Origin: Episyrphus balteatus | Lineage: Eukaryota > Arthropoda > Insecta > Diptera > Syrphidae | DNA: 64,000 nucleotides | NCBI RefSeq assembly: GCF_945859705.1 | Contig: NC_079134.1 | Span: forward strand, 46,182,402-46,246,401 | Direction: 5' to 3' | Part shown: positions 33,042 through 44,458 of the stretch, in pieces | Layout of the letters: every line of letters starts with the position of its first letter | Numbering within the stretch: the stretch's first letter is position 1 | The notes under the pieces: model-generated | Seen by the model: the letters and a program-made list of their open reading frames with translations, nothing else | The model's database searches: none | What the model was told of the DNA's origin: nothing | Translations under genes and position numbers: made by a program

Positions 33042-34515
33042 AAAAAGGGTTTAACCTCGGAATGAATGTTAGTAGAAATTTTTTTTGCTCAATATCTTCC
33101 TTTTGCCATTCTATAACATATCTCAAAAGTCTAGAAAAATCTCATGTCCGCTTGTCGCGATTTCAAGGTCAAATCGCGAAATGGAGATTTTCAGAATTAG
33201 CAAGAATAGGCTATGTTATTATATACACATATGATACATGATTTCAAGGTATTTTTTCATGCTGATTCCATAAAATCTAAAATCAAGACAATCTGACGTC
33301 TCTGGAAAAAGTTATACTTGTTTTTCATCTGTCAACTCATATTATTATAACAGTTGCAAACTTACTGCCGAAAAACCCTTAAAAGTTATGGTAGATGAAC
33401 CAAATTTTGCATGAAGATTTAAGAATCCATCATTATTAAAAATCAAAACAATCCATTACAAAAAATATATATACCTACGAAATAATGGTATTTTTTGATG
33501 GAGGGGCAAATTTTAGGATATGCACTAAAGAAGATTCTTGTTCATCTTAGGAATAAGTGCTAATAGGCTAATTTTTTCATTTTAATCTTTGTTTGGATAT
33601 TCTTTAACTACCCTCAAAAATCTAAAAAAATCTCATGTCCGCAAGTCCTAATTTTCTTGGTTTGAAAATAAGGTGCAGATTTTAAAAAATTGAAAAACTA
33701 CACTTCAGATATTTATGTCAGATCAACATGAATAAGGTGCATTACTTTTCAGGGATGGTCAGGTTGACTTGTTTGTGAGTTTTGTTGGAATAAGTGTTAA
33801 GAAATACCTTTAAATCATGTCGTTTATGTTGGTATACATATAAAAATTTAAACTTTTCTTATTAATTTTTTAAAATCTGCACCTTATTTTCAAACCAAGA
33901 AAATTAGGACTTGCGGATATGAGATTTCTTTAGATTTTTGAGGGTAGTTAAAGAATATCCAAACAAAGATTAAAATGAAAAAATTAGCCTATTAGCACTT
34001 ATTCCTAAGATGAACAAGAATCTTCTTTAGTGCATATCCTTAAATTTGCCCCTCCATCAAAAAATACCATTATTTCGTAGGTATATATATTTTTTGTAAT
34101 GGATTGTTTTGATTTTTAATAATGAGGGATTCTAAAATCTACATGCAAAATTTGGTTAATCTACCATAACTTTTAAGGGTTTTTCGGCAGTAAGTTTGCA
34201 ACTGTTATAATAATATGAGTTGACAGATGAAAAACAGGTATAACTTTTTCCAGAGACGTCAGATTGTCTTGATTTTAGATTTTTTGAAATCAGCATTAAA
34301 AAATACCTTGAAATCATGTATCATATGTGTATATAATACCAAAGCCTATTTTTGCTAATTTTGAAAATCTCCATTTCGCGATTTGACCTTGAAATCGCGA
34401 CAAGCGGACATGAGATTTTTCTAGACTTTTGAGATATGTTATAGAATGGCAAAAGGAAGATATTGAGCAAAAAAAATTTCTACTAACATTCATTCCGAGA
34501 TTTACCCCTTTTTTC
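33042..34515. mobile_element. 1.47-kb long-hairpin (foldback) element
   Basis: Left arm about 33042-33700 and right arm about 33866-34515 are reverse complements over roughly 650 bases at well over 90% identity by eye. Landmarks are TCGGAATGAATGTTAGTAG at the outer edge, CTCATGTCCGCTTGTCGCG, GACGTCTCTGGAAAAAGT, and GGTGCAGATTTTAAAAAATT at the inner edge. The loop of about 165 bases contains GGGATGGTCAGGTTGACTTG. No coding potential. If transcribed it would form a very long double-stranded RNA. Confidence 0.9.
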
Positions 34516-35184
34516 TCCTTATTTTACTGTATTATAAATAGTTTTCTTATCAAAGGTAACTTAAGTTTATCACTATTTGTTTATTGATTTGTTTTCAATA
34601 ACAGCGCTAGATTGATGATGTAAGCAGTTGAGTGTAATGTGTAAGGAAGTCCAAACTTTTCAAGGTTAAATTGATAAGTAAATAAATGAAACCTAAATAA
34701 TATAATCAAATCTATGCTTTTTCCCAATCTATTCCCTTATCAGTATCGATAATGGCGATTTAGTAGTTTGAACGCTATTAGCACACCTTTTTTTGTCATT
34801 TAATCAATAAGTTCATAAGAAACATTGTTAATGATTAAAACTTAACGTAAGCAATTTCGTTGTTGATTTAGTTTTTTTTTTTTTTACTTATTTAACAATT
34901 TTAAAACATTGATAATGAAGCAATTAGTTTATTCATTTGTTGATAAAGTGCTTAGCATTATCATGACACATTGTAATAGCACGTGCAAAGATGAATAACT
35001 TCAACTTATGTCGTACAATTCTAAAAGAGATTAAAGTGAATAAAACATGGACGGATGGACCTGATGTGTATTTATTAACATTAAACGAATTATAGAAATA
35101 CGATTTTTTTTGCGATTTAGAAGAAAAGAAACATGATTTCTAGCAAACAGGCAAGTCTTCCTTGTCAACAAACTTATTAAACAT

Positions 35185-36139
35185 TTGGAGCCACGAAAAA
35201 ACAAAATGCACTCTACATCTGCTGCTCCTGAGGTTTCCTACCTCCATGTACTAACCATCGCAACGTGTATATTAAAGACTTTGTTCATGAACTCAACATT
35301 GAAGTCATTTAAGCTGCCAGACCCAATCTTCTATGAAGCCAATAAGCATCCATCCAAAGGACCTTACTTTCTAAAATGGGTAAAGCCTCATTCCAATCAT
35401 CCAAGTGATCCAGTTTGACAGGTCGAACCTGAGCACTCCATTAAACTGGTGTACACCGAAGAAATCAGCTGGACCGAATGGTATTGTATTTCCAATTTTA
35501 TCATATCATTCCGAAAGCAGTAAAAATCTTCCTATAAATGGAAAATTGCTAGAATCGTGGCTATTCAAAAGAAATGTGCTAGAAACATAAAATTCAATTA
35601 CAGGCCAATCCTTCTTTCTCCACAACCTAAGTAAACACTTGGAAGAGCTGACACTCGAGGAGTTCAAAAAGTTTTGCAGCAATAACAATATTATTCCATA
35701 CGTGCATTTCGACTTTCGGGAGAAGCACTGGCACACGGCATTTGTTCATGAAGATTAAGCGAGGGTCTAGACATCACCACTATTTTAGAAAATCATCAAG
35801 ATGCCTTCACATGCTCTCTAGATGTCCTTATTCATAAACTTCATTAACAGGGCTTTCCTTTAGCATTAATCAAAATTTCTTAACGTTCTTCCGGGAACTT
35901 TTTCGTGCAAGTGAAGAATTATAAATCTACAATGAAGTTTATTAATACTGAAGTCGTCCAAGTATAAAAACTTGTGACCTTATTCTAAGCATCCTGACGC
36001 CAGACAAACCGATTGCTAGGTGAGTCGAAAATCTGCTTTACGCCAACGATTCACCTTCATCCCCTGGTGAAGAGAAGAAACGGATTAAACCAACAAACGA
36101 AACTCCTATCTACAAGCAGCTTCTGAGACCTCGCCTACA
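35185..36139 (+). pseudogene. Dead jockey-like LINE reverse transcriptase, 5' part
   Basis: On the plus strand, with stops and frame changes, successive reverse transcriptase blocks can be read: KKSAGPNGI (near 35460), KIARIVAIQKK then NYRPILLSP (35550-35620), HFDFREKHWHTAF (35705-35745), GFPLALIKIS and FFVQVKNYKSTMKFI (35850-35945), then LLYANDSP (36033-36056), the catalytic YADD box altered to YAND. The order and wording match jockey-clade LINEs. Sequence after YAND jumps soon to IYKQLLRPRL, so an internal deletion is likely. The open frames here are short and not functional. It is interrupted at 36140 by a nested insertion and resumes at 38184. Confidence 0.7.
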
Positions 36140-38183
36140 CTGCCCAAAATCTCGTAAAGGCCCTAACTAAATTTTTCATACTTCTAAGATATAGAGGAAA
36201 ACACGAAATCCATTACCGCAATTAGCATTCAAAAATTGAAAAAAATTCTAAAAATACACTAGCCCAAAAAATTAAAGGAACAAAAAAAAATCGTGATTTT
36301 TTTTAGTGATTTTCGATAGGCTGTATCTCAGTCAAAAATGACCGCATCATGATAAAATAAAAAGAATGTGAGAGCTCTATTCTTCTAGTTTTAGGATTAA
36401 ATATTAAAATATTTTATTTCTAACGGTAAAATAGCAAAATTGTTGGAAATGCTCAAAAACCAAAATTTTCTAATTTTTTTTTGTTTTTACTTCTCTCACA
36501 AGGAAGTGGGAAAATTTTTTCTGATAAAATGATTAATATTTTTAGAAAGGCTTTTTATTTGGCTTTAGAATTCCTTTTGTTTCAAACTTCTACGATTTTT
36601 TTTACACTGCAATATCAGTCATCAAACCAAAAACCATACTTTTGACTTTGACTATCAATATCTCAACAACGGATCACTAACCAGAAAATTTAAGGACACA
36701 ATTAAAAACTTCATTCAATTCTCTATAAAGAAATTAAGTTTGCTTTGTAAAAAAAAATGTTTTCTTATTTTTGAGATTAATTTAGGAAAGCTATCAAAAT
36801 AGGCATTTTGACGGTTTTTTAGAAAATGTACCGCTTTTTAATTTCTATGTGTGAAAAGATTAAACTGAGGCTTAATTATTGAAGTTTAATATACCTGAAA
36901 TTAATATGCAAAGTTTCAGACTTATTCATCAAGCAGTTTTTCTGTTGTGAAGGTTTGAACTTTTGAGATGAATTAAAACACCATATTTCTACAGTTCTAA
37001 ATGACTTACTTCTTGTTACTTTTTTATGAGCAAAATCAATTTTTTTTTAGTTTATTTGAACAATTTATTGATAAATATCGTTTAAATTATAGATATACCA
37101 AAGAAAAACAAAAAAAAATTCAAAATTAGGAAAAATATACAAAAATGGTATAAATAGCTTTTTTTCAAAATTTAAATTTTTTTGAAAACTTTTAATTTTT
37201 TCGTGGTTTATCTTAAATTTAAACGATATTTATCAATAAATTGTTCAAATGAACTAAAAAAAATCGATTTTGCTTATAAAAAAGTAACAAGAAGTAAGTC
37301 ATTTAGAACTGTAGAAATATGGTGTTTTACTTAATCTCAAAAGTTCAAACCTTCACAACAGAAAAACTGCTTGATGAATAAGCCTAAAACTTTGCATAAT
37401 AATTTCAGGTATATTAAGCTTCAATTATTAAGCCTCAGTTTAATCTTTTCACACATAGAAATTAAAAAGCGGTACATTTTCTAAAAAACCGTCAAAATGC
37501 CTATTTTGATAGCTTTCCTAAATTAATCTCAAAAATAAGAAAACATTTTTTTTTACAAAGCAAACTTAATTTCTTTGTAGAGAATTGAATGAAGTTTTTA
37601 AATGTGTCCTTAAATTTTCTGGTTAGTGATTCGTTGTTGAGATATTGATAGTCAAAGTCAAAAGTATGGTTTTTGGTTTGATGACTGATATTGCAGTGTA
37701 AAAAAAATCGTAGAAGTTTGAAACAAAAGGAATTCTAAAGCCAAATAAAAAGCCTTTCTAAAAATATTAATCATTTTATCAGAAAAAATTTTCCCACTTC
37801 CTTGTGAGAGAAGTAAAAACAAAAAAAAATTAGAAAATTTTGGTTTTTGAGCATTTCCAACAATTTTGCTATTTTACCGTTAGAAATAAAATATTTTAAT
37901 ATTTAATCCTAAAACTAGAAGAATAGAGCTTTCACATTCTTTTTATTTTATCATGATGCGGTCATTTTTGACTGAGATACAGCCTATCGAAAATCACTAA
38001 AAAAATCACGATTTTTTTTTGTTCCTTTAATTTTTTGGGCTAGTGTATTTGTAATTTTCTGGCTTAATTGAAGACCTAGGTTAAAAAAAATAAATGAGAA
38101 TAAAAATCAGTATTAACTTTAAATATGCAAAAAAATCAAAATCGAAAATTTTGTAGTTAGGGCCTTTACGAGATTATGGGCAG
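36140..38183. mobile_element. Outer MITE, split by an inner long-hairpin element
   Basis: The left end CTGCCCAAAATCTCGTAAAG continues into GCCCTAACTA; the right end on the other strand is CTGCCCATAATCTCGTAAAG with the same continuation. TACA flanks both ends (36136-36139 and 38184-38187). Without the inner element (36256-38045) this MITE is about 250 bases. It sits in the LINE remnant, whose frame phrases resume on the right side. Confidence 0.75.
36256..38045. mobile_element. 1.79-kb long-hairpin mariner-like foldback element
   Basis: It begins CACTAGCCCAAAAAATTAAA and ends with the exact complement; TA flanks both ends. Arms of about 835 bases (36256-37091 and 37214-38045) are nearly perfect reverse complements, separated by a spacer of about 120 bases. 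TA target and CACT ends fit Tc1/mariner. There is no transposase. The high identity of the arms argues for recent formation or gene conversion between them. Confidence 0.9.
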
Positions 38184-38440
38184 TACAGCTTTTCGGTATG
38201 GTAGGTATACCATTTCCAAGACAGTCATGAAAAAACTTCTACTTTAAGATATAAAAATATGCTAAGGATATGCAATTCTAAGAGGATGTTATGAAGTTGA
38301 GAAGCATCTACTGCAGTCTACAAAGAAACTTGTCGGAAGCATCCACGTTCAACAACCACCCCAATCAGCTAATCAGAAAGATGACAACCCAACAATCAGC
38401 CTAAGTGAAGTTGGCACCCCCAAATGCTATTTTTTTTTTT
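38184..38440 (+). pseudogene. Dead jockey-like LINE, 3' part after the nested insertion
   Basis: After the outer MITE the plus strand gives the C-terminal LINE segment in broken frames: YTISKTVMKKLL, KICxGYAI, and near 38349 FNNHPNQLIRKM (compare the NHPNPLI-type ending of jockey-like proteins). It ends before the T-run at 38432. Together with 35185-36139 it is one element split by the insertion. Confidence 0.55.
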
Positions 38441-38449
38441 AAACCTGCG

Positions 38450-41165
38450 TTGTTCGATTGCTGAAGGTAAGGCAAGGATAACCCAAGATTTTTTTTCGTT
38501 ATCACACCCTTAGTTCTAGAATTATAACGTGATTATTTTATTTAACCTTAAAAATAACTAAAAATATTTTTTTTTATTCCAGTATAGCCCAGTTTTTTTT
38601 TTTTCAGAAACCGAACAAATTATGATTTTTTTTTTCAAACTTGTTAATTTAAAACCGTGGTTTGGCTGCATAAAGATAGCCCAGGATAGTCCATCTTTTT
38701 TTTTCGCTTTCCTACCATTAGTTTAAAAATTATAGAAGCATTATTTTTTATTCACCTCAAAAACAAAAAAAAAAAAAAAATAAATAAAAAAATATAGTAC
38801 GCATACAACACAGTGACCTTTTTAATTTATAGTTTACATAGAAAAAGTAAATCCGCTGCTGTGAGCACTGTGTCTATATAACATTTCTATAAAGAAGCTT
38901 AAGTTGATTTGATTTATTTCATCTTAAAAACCACAAAAAAACAAATATTTTTTCAAGTGTAAAAATCATTGTTTTTTTTTGTTTGCCATATGAGCACCTG
39001 GAAAAGCCACATGCTTAGTATAATCAATCCGAATTTTTTTCAAAAGTAGCAACAATAATATAAAATGGTGTGTGAGGTGATTTCTTTTCCAGTACACGAT
39101 AACACTTTTTGAACCTTTTCCAACTAAGCACGATAGTTCCAAAAAATTAAAAATAATTTTGATTTTTAAGAGGTTGGTAATTTAAAAAAAGGTTTTTTGT
39201 TATAATTTTTGAACTAAGTTTGGACTAACGAAAAAAAGGTATGTAATTTGTTGGAATTACCATGGTAATTAAAAAAAAAGTGTAAAGAGGACAATTTTTA
39301 CACTGAAAAAAAAAAACAAAGAGTTGATCCTCAAAAACACTTGAACTTTATCTTTTTGAAATTAATCCTAAATTGGTAATAAATTTAGCTTTCTTTTGAA
39401 GTATGCAATACCTAAGTTATTTATACCCTAACATTTATTTAATACTAAGATTGTAAATTGTAAATTTTTTTTGTTAATAAAGAAGCACATTCTTCAGAAG
39501 CTGCAACTAAAGTCCAATGTGAAAAAATCATTTCTGCGTGCAAAGATCTCGGTCAACAAATGCAACATATCGCTAAGTAGTTGAATGGATAAAATCCACT
39601 CACTATACTGATGGGGAGGCTTTATACCCATAAAGTTTTTCATGGTAAAGTTGTGTGGTTAGTTAGAGTAGGTATATAGCAAGTTATTATAGTAGAGATG
39701 TTGCAATAGTTCGCTAAACTGTTGGCCAAGCCAAATACAACTTTGTTCGTTGTTGTTGTTTTCTATGGGAATTAAGCTTGCCTGACCTCTTCTTCGAGTT
39801 GCGATGTAAGTGAAAAAATTGTGTAACTCGTCCTTGGGTAACAAGAAATATTTTGTGTGTTAGAAACAAGTTCTTTCGCAAGATAACGCCACTAAGCTTG
39901 TTGTAAAGAGCCTTGAAATTACATTGGATTGAAACTAAAAGCGTTGTGAATGAAAGGATACAACTTTGAGCTTCATGCATTCGATGGTCGCAACAAGTTG
40001 ATTTTTGCTACGAATTTGCTTAGAATGTTTAATCTTTGATGTTTGTCATTAAAACTAAAAGTTCCATCTTAAATAAGTTTTTTTCTTTTTACAATTAAGT
40101 TTTTTCAGATAAAAATATATATCTTTATACTTGTTAAGTCCCCCACAAAAAGACATCCCATAAAAAAAGACCTACACAATTCTGCACTTTTCAAAGTTTT
40201 CTTGGCAGTTTTACACACTATACAATACAGTCCACAAGACAAATTCCAATATAATCTTTCCGAGATGCATGAAGACTCGAAGAGCATAGAAAAGTACAAA
40301 GAATAAATTGTGCAGTGCATGCGAATTCGAATTGCAAATATACGCGTTTTCTTGATTCATTATTGCTTTATTGCTGAACTATTGTGCGATGATGGTGATT
40401 GTTAGTTGGTATATAGTCGGCATTGAATAGCGATGCAAATTTACTTAAGCCAAATAATGTCACATAACTCATTAGGCGTGACACATTTTATGGATGTGCA
40501 ATTTGAGCGTGTTGTATACACTATAAAAGGCCTTGACTTAGTTAAGAGTTATTTATTTTAAGAAAAAGATGACATCTATTGAATGTGGGTACATTTAAAG
40601 ATTGAAAGCGTAAATGAAAGATTTTAAATGGTTGAATATAATAAGAACGATGAATTGCTTCATATCATTTAAATTACAGTATTTTTTAAAATATTTTTTT
40701 AAATAAATACACTTTTTTGTTGCTAAAAGTGAAATCAAAAAGCAAAGGATAATAATTATATTACGGTAGATATATTCAAAACAAGATGGAAAACTGGCCA
40801 AAAATACTCATATGCTCACCTGTCACAAATGTCACAAACTATTAAGATTAGATGTAAAGGGTGTGACGTTAGAAAATCGATTAAGTCGGCTTCGGTGACT
40901 TTTAGAAGCCATATTGTGGATTTTTGAATATTCAAAATTCAATATGAAAGGAGATCTAACAACGTTTCCAGTAAGAATATATTTCAAAGAAAAATAATTA
41001 AAAAAATGTGGTTTTACAACAAAACAAAAATGTAACGGGTGTGACATATTTTTGTAACGGGTGTGACATTGCAAGAAAAAATGTATTTTGAAAATATATC
41101 AACATTTAAAAAAAATCAATAACTTTCAATTTCAAATACTTAAGCACAATCTATTTAGATAATAA
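38450..41165. other. AT-rich DNA, no gene seen
   Basis: Long A and T runs at 38420-38800. From 40825 to 41075 the phrase GTGTGAC recurs (AAGGGTGTGACGTTAG, then AACGGGTGTGACAT twice near 41035 and 41056), an old repeat without clear limits. Minus-strand frames near 39659-39980 and 40832-41074 carry no known signature. Confidence 0.4.
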
Positions 41166-41173
41166 ATAATAAA

Positions 41174-41383
41174 TATCTTTTTACATGTTTTTGGAACCGC
41201 TGAATCTGAATTTCAAGTCCGTTTTGCCCTGTCACCCTCCAGTTTTGAGAAAAATGCAAAAAACTCAAAAAAAGTCATAAAAATTCAAACAAAATGCAGT
41301 CAGAGCTTAAAACTGGAGGGTGGCCGGGCCAAGCGGACATGAAATTCGGATTCAGCTTTCCCAAAAAACATATAAAAAGATAG
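41174..41383. mobile_element. 210-bp foldback element
   Basis: Arms of about 80 bases: left TGAATCTGAATTTCAAGTCC then TGTCACCCTCCAGTTTTGAG; right the complement with AACTGGAGGGTGGCCGGGCC and GCGGACATGAAATTCGGATT. The loop is AAAATGCAAAAAACTC-type sequence. The GCGGACATGA word is shared with the larger hairpin at 33 kb. Confidence 0.7.
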
Positions 41384-41389
41384 ATCTGG

Positions 41390-43885
41390 TTCCTGGTACA
41401 TGACACTTTTTTTTTTGTGTGCCGGTGTAATTTATTAGGGTCAGAATCTTAATATACATCAGAATAATTGGTTCGAGATTTTTTTGAGCAAATTATTTCA
41501 ATATTGGCTAAAAATGCGCGTTCACGGTCAATACAATATATTCTAGGGTTTTTAAAATAATGCTTGATTTGTAAACTTTCCCATATTTTACAAAAAAAAA
41601 ACATAATTTTTTTTAAATTTTTAGATTGATACACCATCATTAATTTTCTTATGTTTTCACTTTAATATGTTGGATATTGGTGGTTAACTTAAGTGGAATG
41701 ACCCTATGGTAGACTCTAAGCAAAAATCGCTTTAGTTCTTTCTTGTTGTTCCTTCAACAAATTTTTTTTTCAATTACAGAAAGGAAAGGTTAAAAGAAAA
41801 GTCAAATGTGTTCCGATTCGTTATTTGAAATTTGTTTCAAATCTAAAAGATTAAAGTAAAAAAAACTAAATTTTGAATTAATGTAAGCATTTTATTTAAT
41901 TTAATCTGCTAGGTCTATTACTTATTCGAAATTTAAAACAGTTGAGAAGAAATGCAATTGAAAAAGAAAACTTTAAAAGTTATATTTTTCAATCTATTAT
42001 ACATTTTTTTATCTCATTTAATTACATAGATACATATTTCCAAGTACGAGTAAGTCTCTTTAAAAGCAAAAAGTTTTGGACTTATCTGTGGTAACTTGTA
42101 ACTGAAGTGTACGCCTCATTGAAGCTCACGCTGCTGTAAGATATAATTATTATGAAGATAATGTTGTTTCCTGGTTTACTTTTTTTTTTTTTAATATTTT
42201 TCACTTCAAATGGCTTGACGTTGTATCTATTGCATCACAAAGTGGTATAACTTTTTATGTCGGTACAGCTTTTCAGTGTAAAAAGCGGAAGATGATGTTG
42301 CAGACAGAAATTGTGGTTTATAAGTTGAGTTGAGTGGTTTATTACAAAACCTCTTGTCAACCACAAACAAAATATATGTATAGAAAAGTGGTTAGATTGC
42401 AAATTTGAAAAGACTTAAGGGTCCTTTGAACAACTTTATTGTAAAATTTAAAATTAAAACCTGATAATGACGATTTCAATCATCGATAATAATGATTAAG
42501 ATATGGAGAGAGTTATTTCACCTAAACTTATCTTGACAGTAATTAATTATTTTCTTATTAGGTTCTTCAAAGTATGGTTCAAATTTCTAATATTATGATT
42601 GAATGTTTAGTAATAAAACAAGGTAAACCCAAAGTCGTTCGTATCCGCAAGATGGCAAAGTTCAAGTACTAAGTCCACCTGTTATTCTTGAGAGCTCCGA
42701 CATTGCAAATACGAGTGAAATAATAGCAAACTAGTTTCTATAATGCAATAGAAACTGGTGAATAAAATTTAATGTTGCCAACGAGTTTTGCTGAAGGAGT
42801 TTTGATTTGTTTATTTCAAAAAATTTATTGATGATAAGTTCCATAAGATTAAAAAGAATAGATTATGGAAGCAGCTTCAATTATTTTTTTTTGTGCAGTC
42901 AAAGAGAATTGAAATTGTAAATTTAGTATATTTTAATAAATTTTTAAAACCATCTAAATAGAATACGATAATTTATAAAACTGCAAACTCATTTGGCAAC
43001 AACTGGCCAAAATCTGTCAGATTTATTTTTTTATATGATGCATTTGTTTTAATCACTTTCTGACTGGAATTTGAATTTGTGATTGTATTGAAGGAATCTG
43101 CTATTAATGATGACAACAAATTAATTCGTCACAATTTTAAACACACAAAAACACGAACAAGATCATGTTAGGTTCTCGTGTAAATTTAATCTTCTCATTA
43201 AAATTTATTTAATTGAGGATCATGTGTCAGTCGGTACTCATTTTTTTTTTATAATTTGTTGTATATTTATCAAATTAAAACAATTGTATTTGTATAATTG
43301 CTTCTGGTAGGTATACAAGTTAGAAGACATGAGAGGATATAAATAAAATGAAAGGTACATAGTTTAAATTAAAATGTAAACACATAGAATCAATTGACGA
43401 ATAGTTAAAGTTACAATTTTTTATAAAAACCCTTAAAAATAGAGCTAGAAAATTTAGAGTTCTAACCAAGTTACACTTCACTTCCATTTCAATAATAATC
43501 GATATTATAAAATATGTAAATTATATTTTTATAACATTTTTAAAACTTCTATCCTTTTTCTGTTTGTACTGACTACATAGACTTGTGGGAAAAAAATTAA
43601 AATTAAGTCTTTTTTAAAATCTCTAAATGCACAGTGGAAAATTTGGTGGTAAATAAAATGCATGACTAGAACTTACTTGCTCTTAGAATTCAAATTCCTA
43701 AGGTCTTTAAAACTTTTTTTTATACAAATAGTCTTTTCATGAAATTGAGCTAAAAAAGAGAGTGCAGTTTAAATTCTTTTATAAAGATGCATTTTTTGAA
43801 AAAAAAAAAAAAAAATCAAAGTCTTTAGAGCCGTTTTTTTAACTAATTTTTCATAAATAATTTAAAAAAAAAGTTTTAAAAGAAT
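41390..43885. other. AT-rich DNA, no gene seen
   Basis: No coding or structured repeat recognised. Confidence 0.4.
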
Positions 43886-43892
43886 GTTGGCA

Positions 43893-44322
43893 CACAGAGA
43901 AAAATATGACCCGCTAAAAACTAACAGATTGCCATATTGTTTTACCGTCCATACATTTCATAAGGAAATCTTATTAAAATCAACGATTAATAAGGTTTTT
44001 TTAAGGAGATTTCTTATTATTTTTATAGAGAAAATCTTATTAAAATTTGACTGAAAAGTTGATTTTTTTTGCAAGTTAGCACTAGAACAAAAATCGCGAT
44101 CAATATTTTCATGGCAGGTTGGTTCAGGTGGTAAGGTGTGTGACTAATGATTTGAAGTCTCCAGTTCGATTCTCAGCCTGGTCATCGTTTTTTTTATTTT
44201 TTTGCAGATTTTAAAACAATAAGGAAAACCCGATTGTTTTAATAAGGTTTCCTTCTTGGATGAAAACCATAGAGAAATCTTATTGTTTTTGTTCTATTTT
44301 ATGTGGTCTATTTTTCTCTGTG
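43893..44322 (+). mobile_element. tRNA-carrying MITE, copy 3 (reversed)
   Basis: Same family as 14043-14473 but inverted, 430 bases, flanked by CA on both sides (43891-43892 and 44323-44324). The tRNA-like unit lies on the plus strand. It is very similar to copy 1 throughout, including the subterminal ATATGGCAATCTGTTAGTTT region. Confidence 0.85.
44111..44187 (+). ncRNA. tRNA-like Pol III unit in MITE copy 3
   Basis: TTGGTTCAGGTGGTAAG then GACTAATGATTTGAAGTC and the exact B-box core GTTCGATTC, followed directly by eight T (Pol III terminator type). Pairing of the outer stem is only partial. Confidence 0.55.
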
Positions 44323-44458
44323 CATGCCATTTTCTAGCAATGAATCAAAACCTAAGACCAACATTTCAAAAAAAATCAAGTTCTTCTTTTAAATCCAAAA
44401 ATTATTTTTTTCACAATTTGATATAAATCATATTAGTATAGGAAAGATAGATTTTTTC

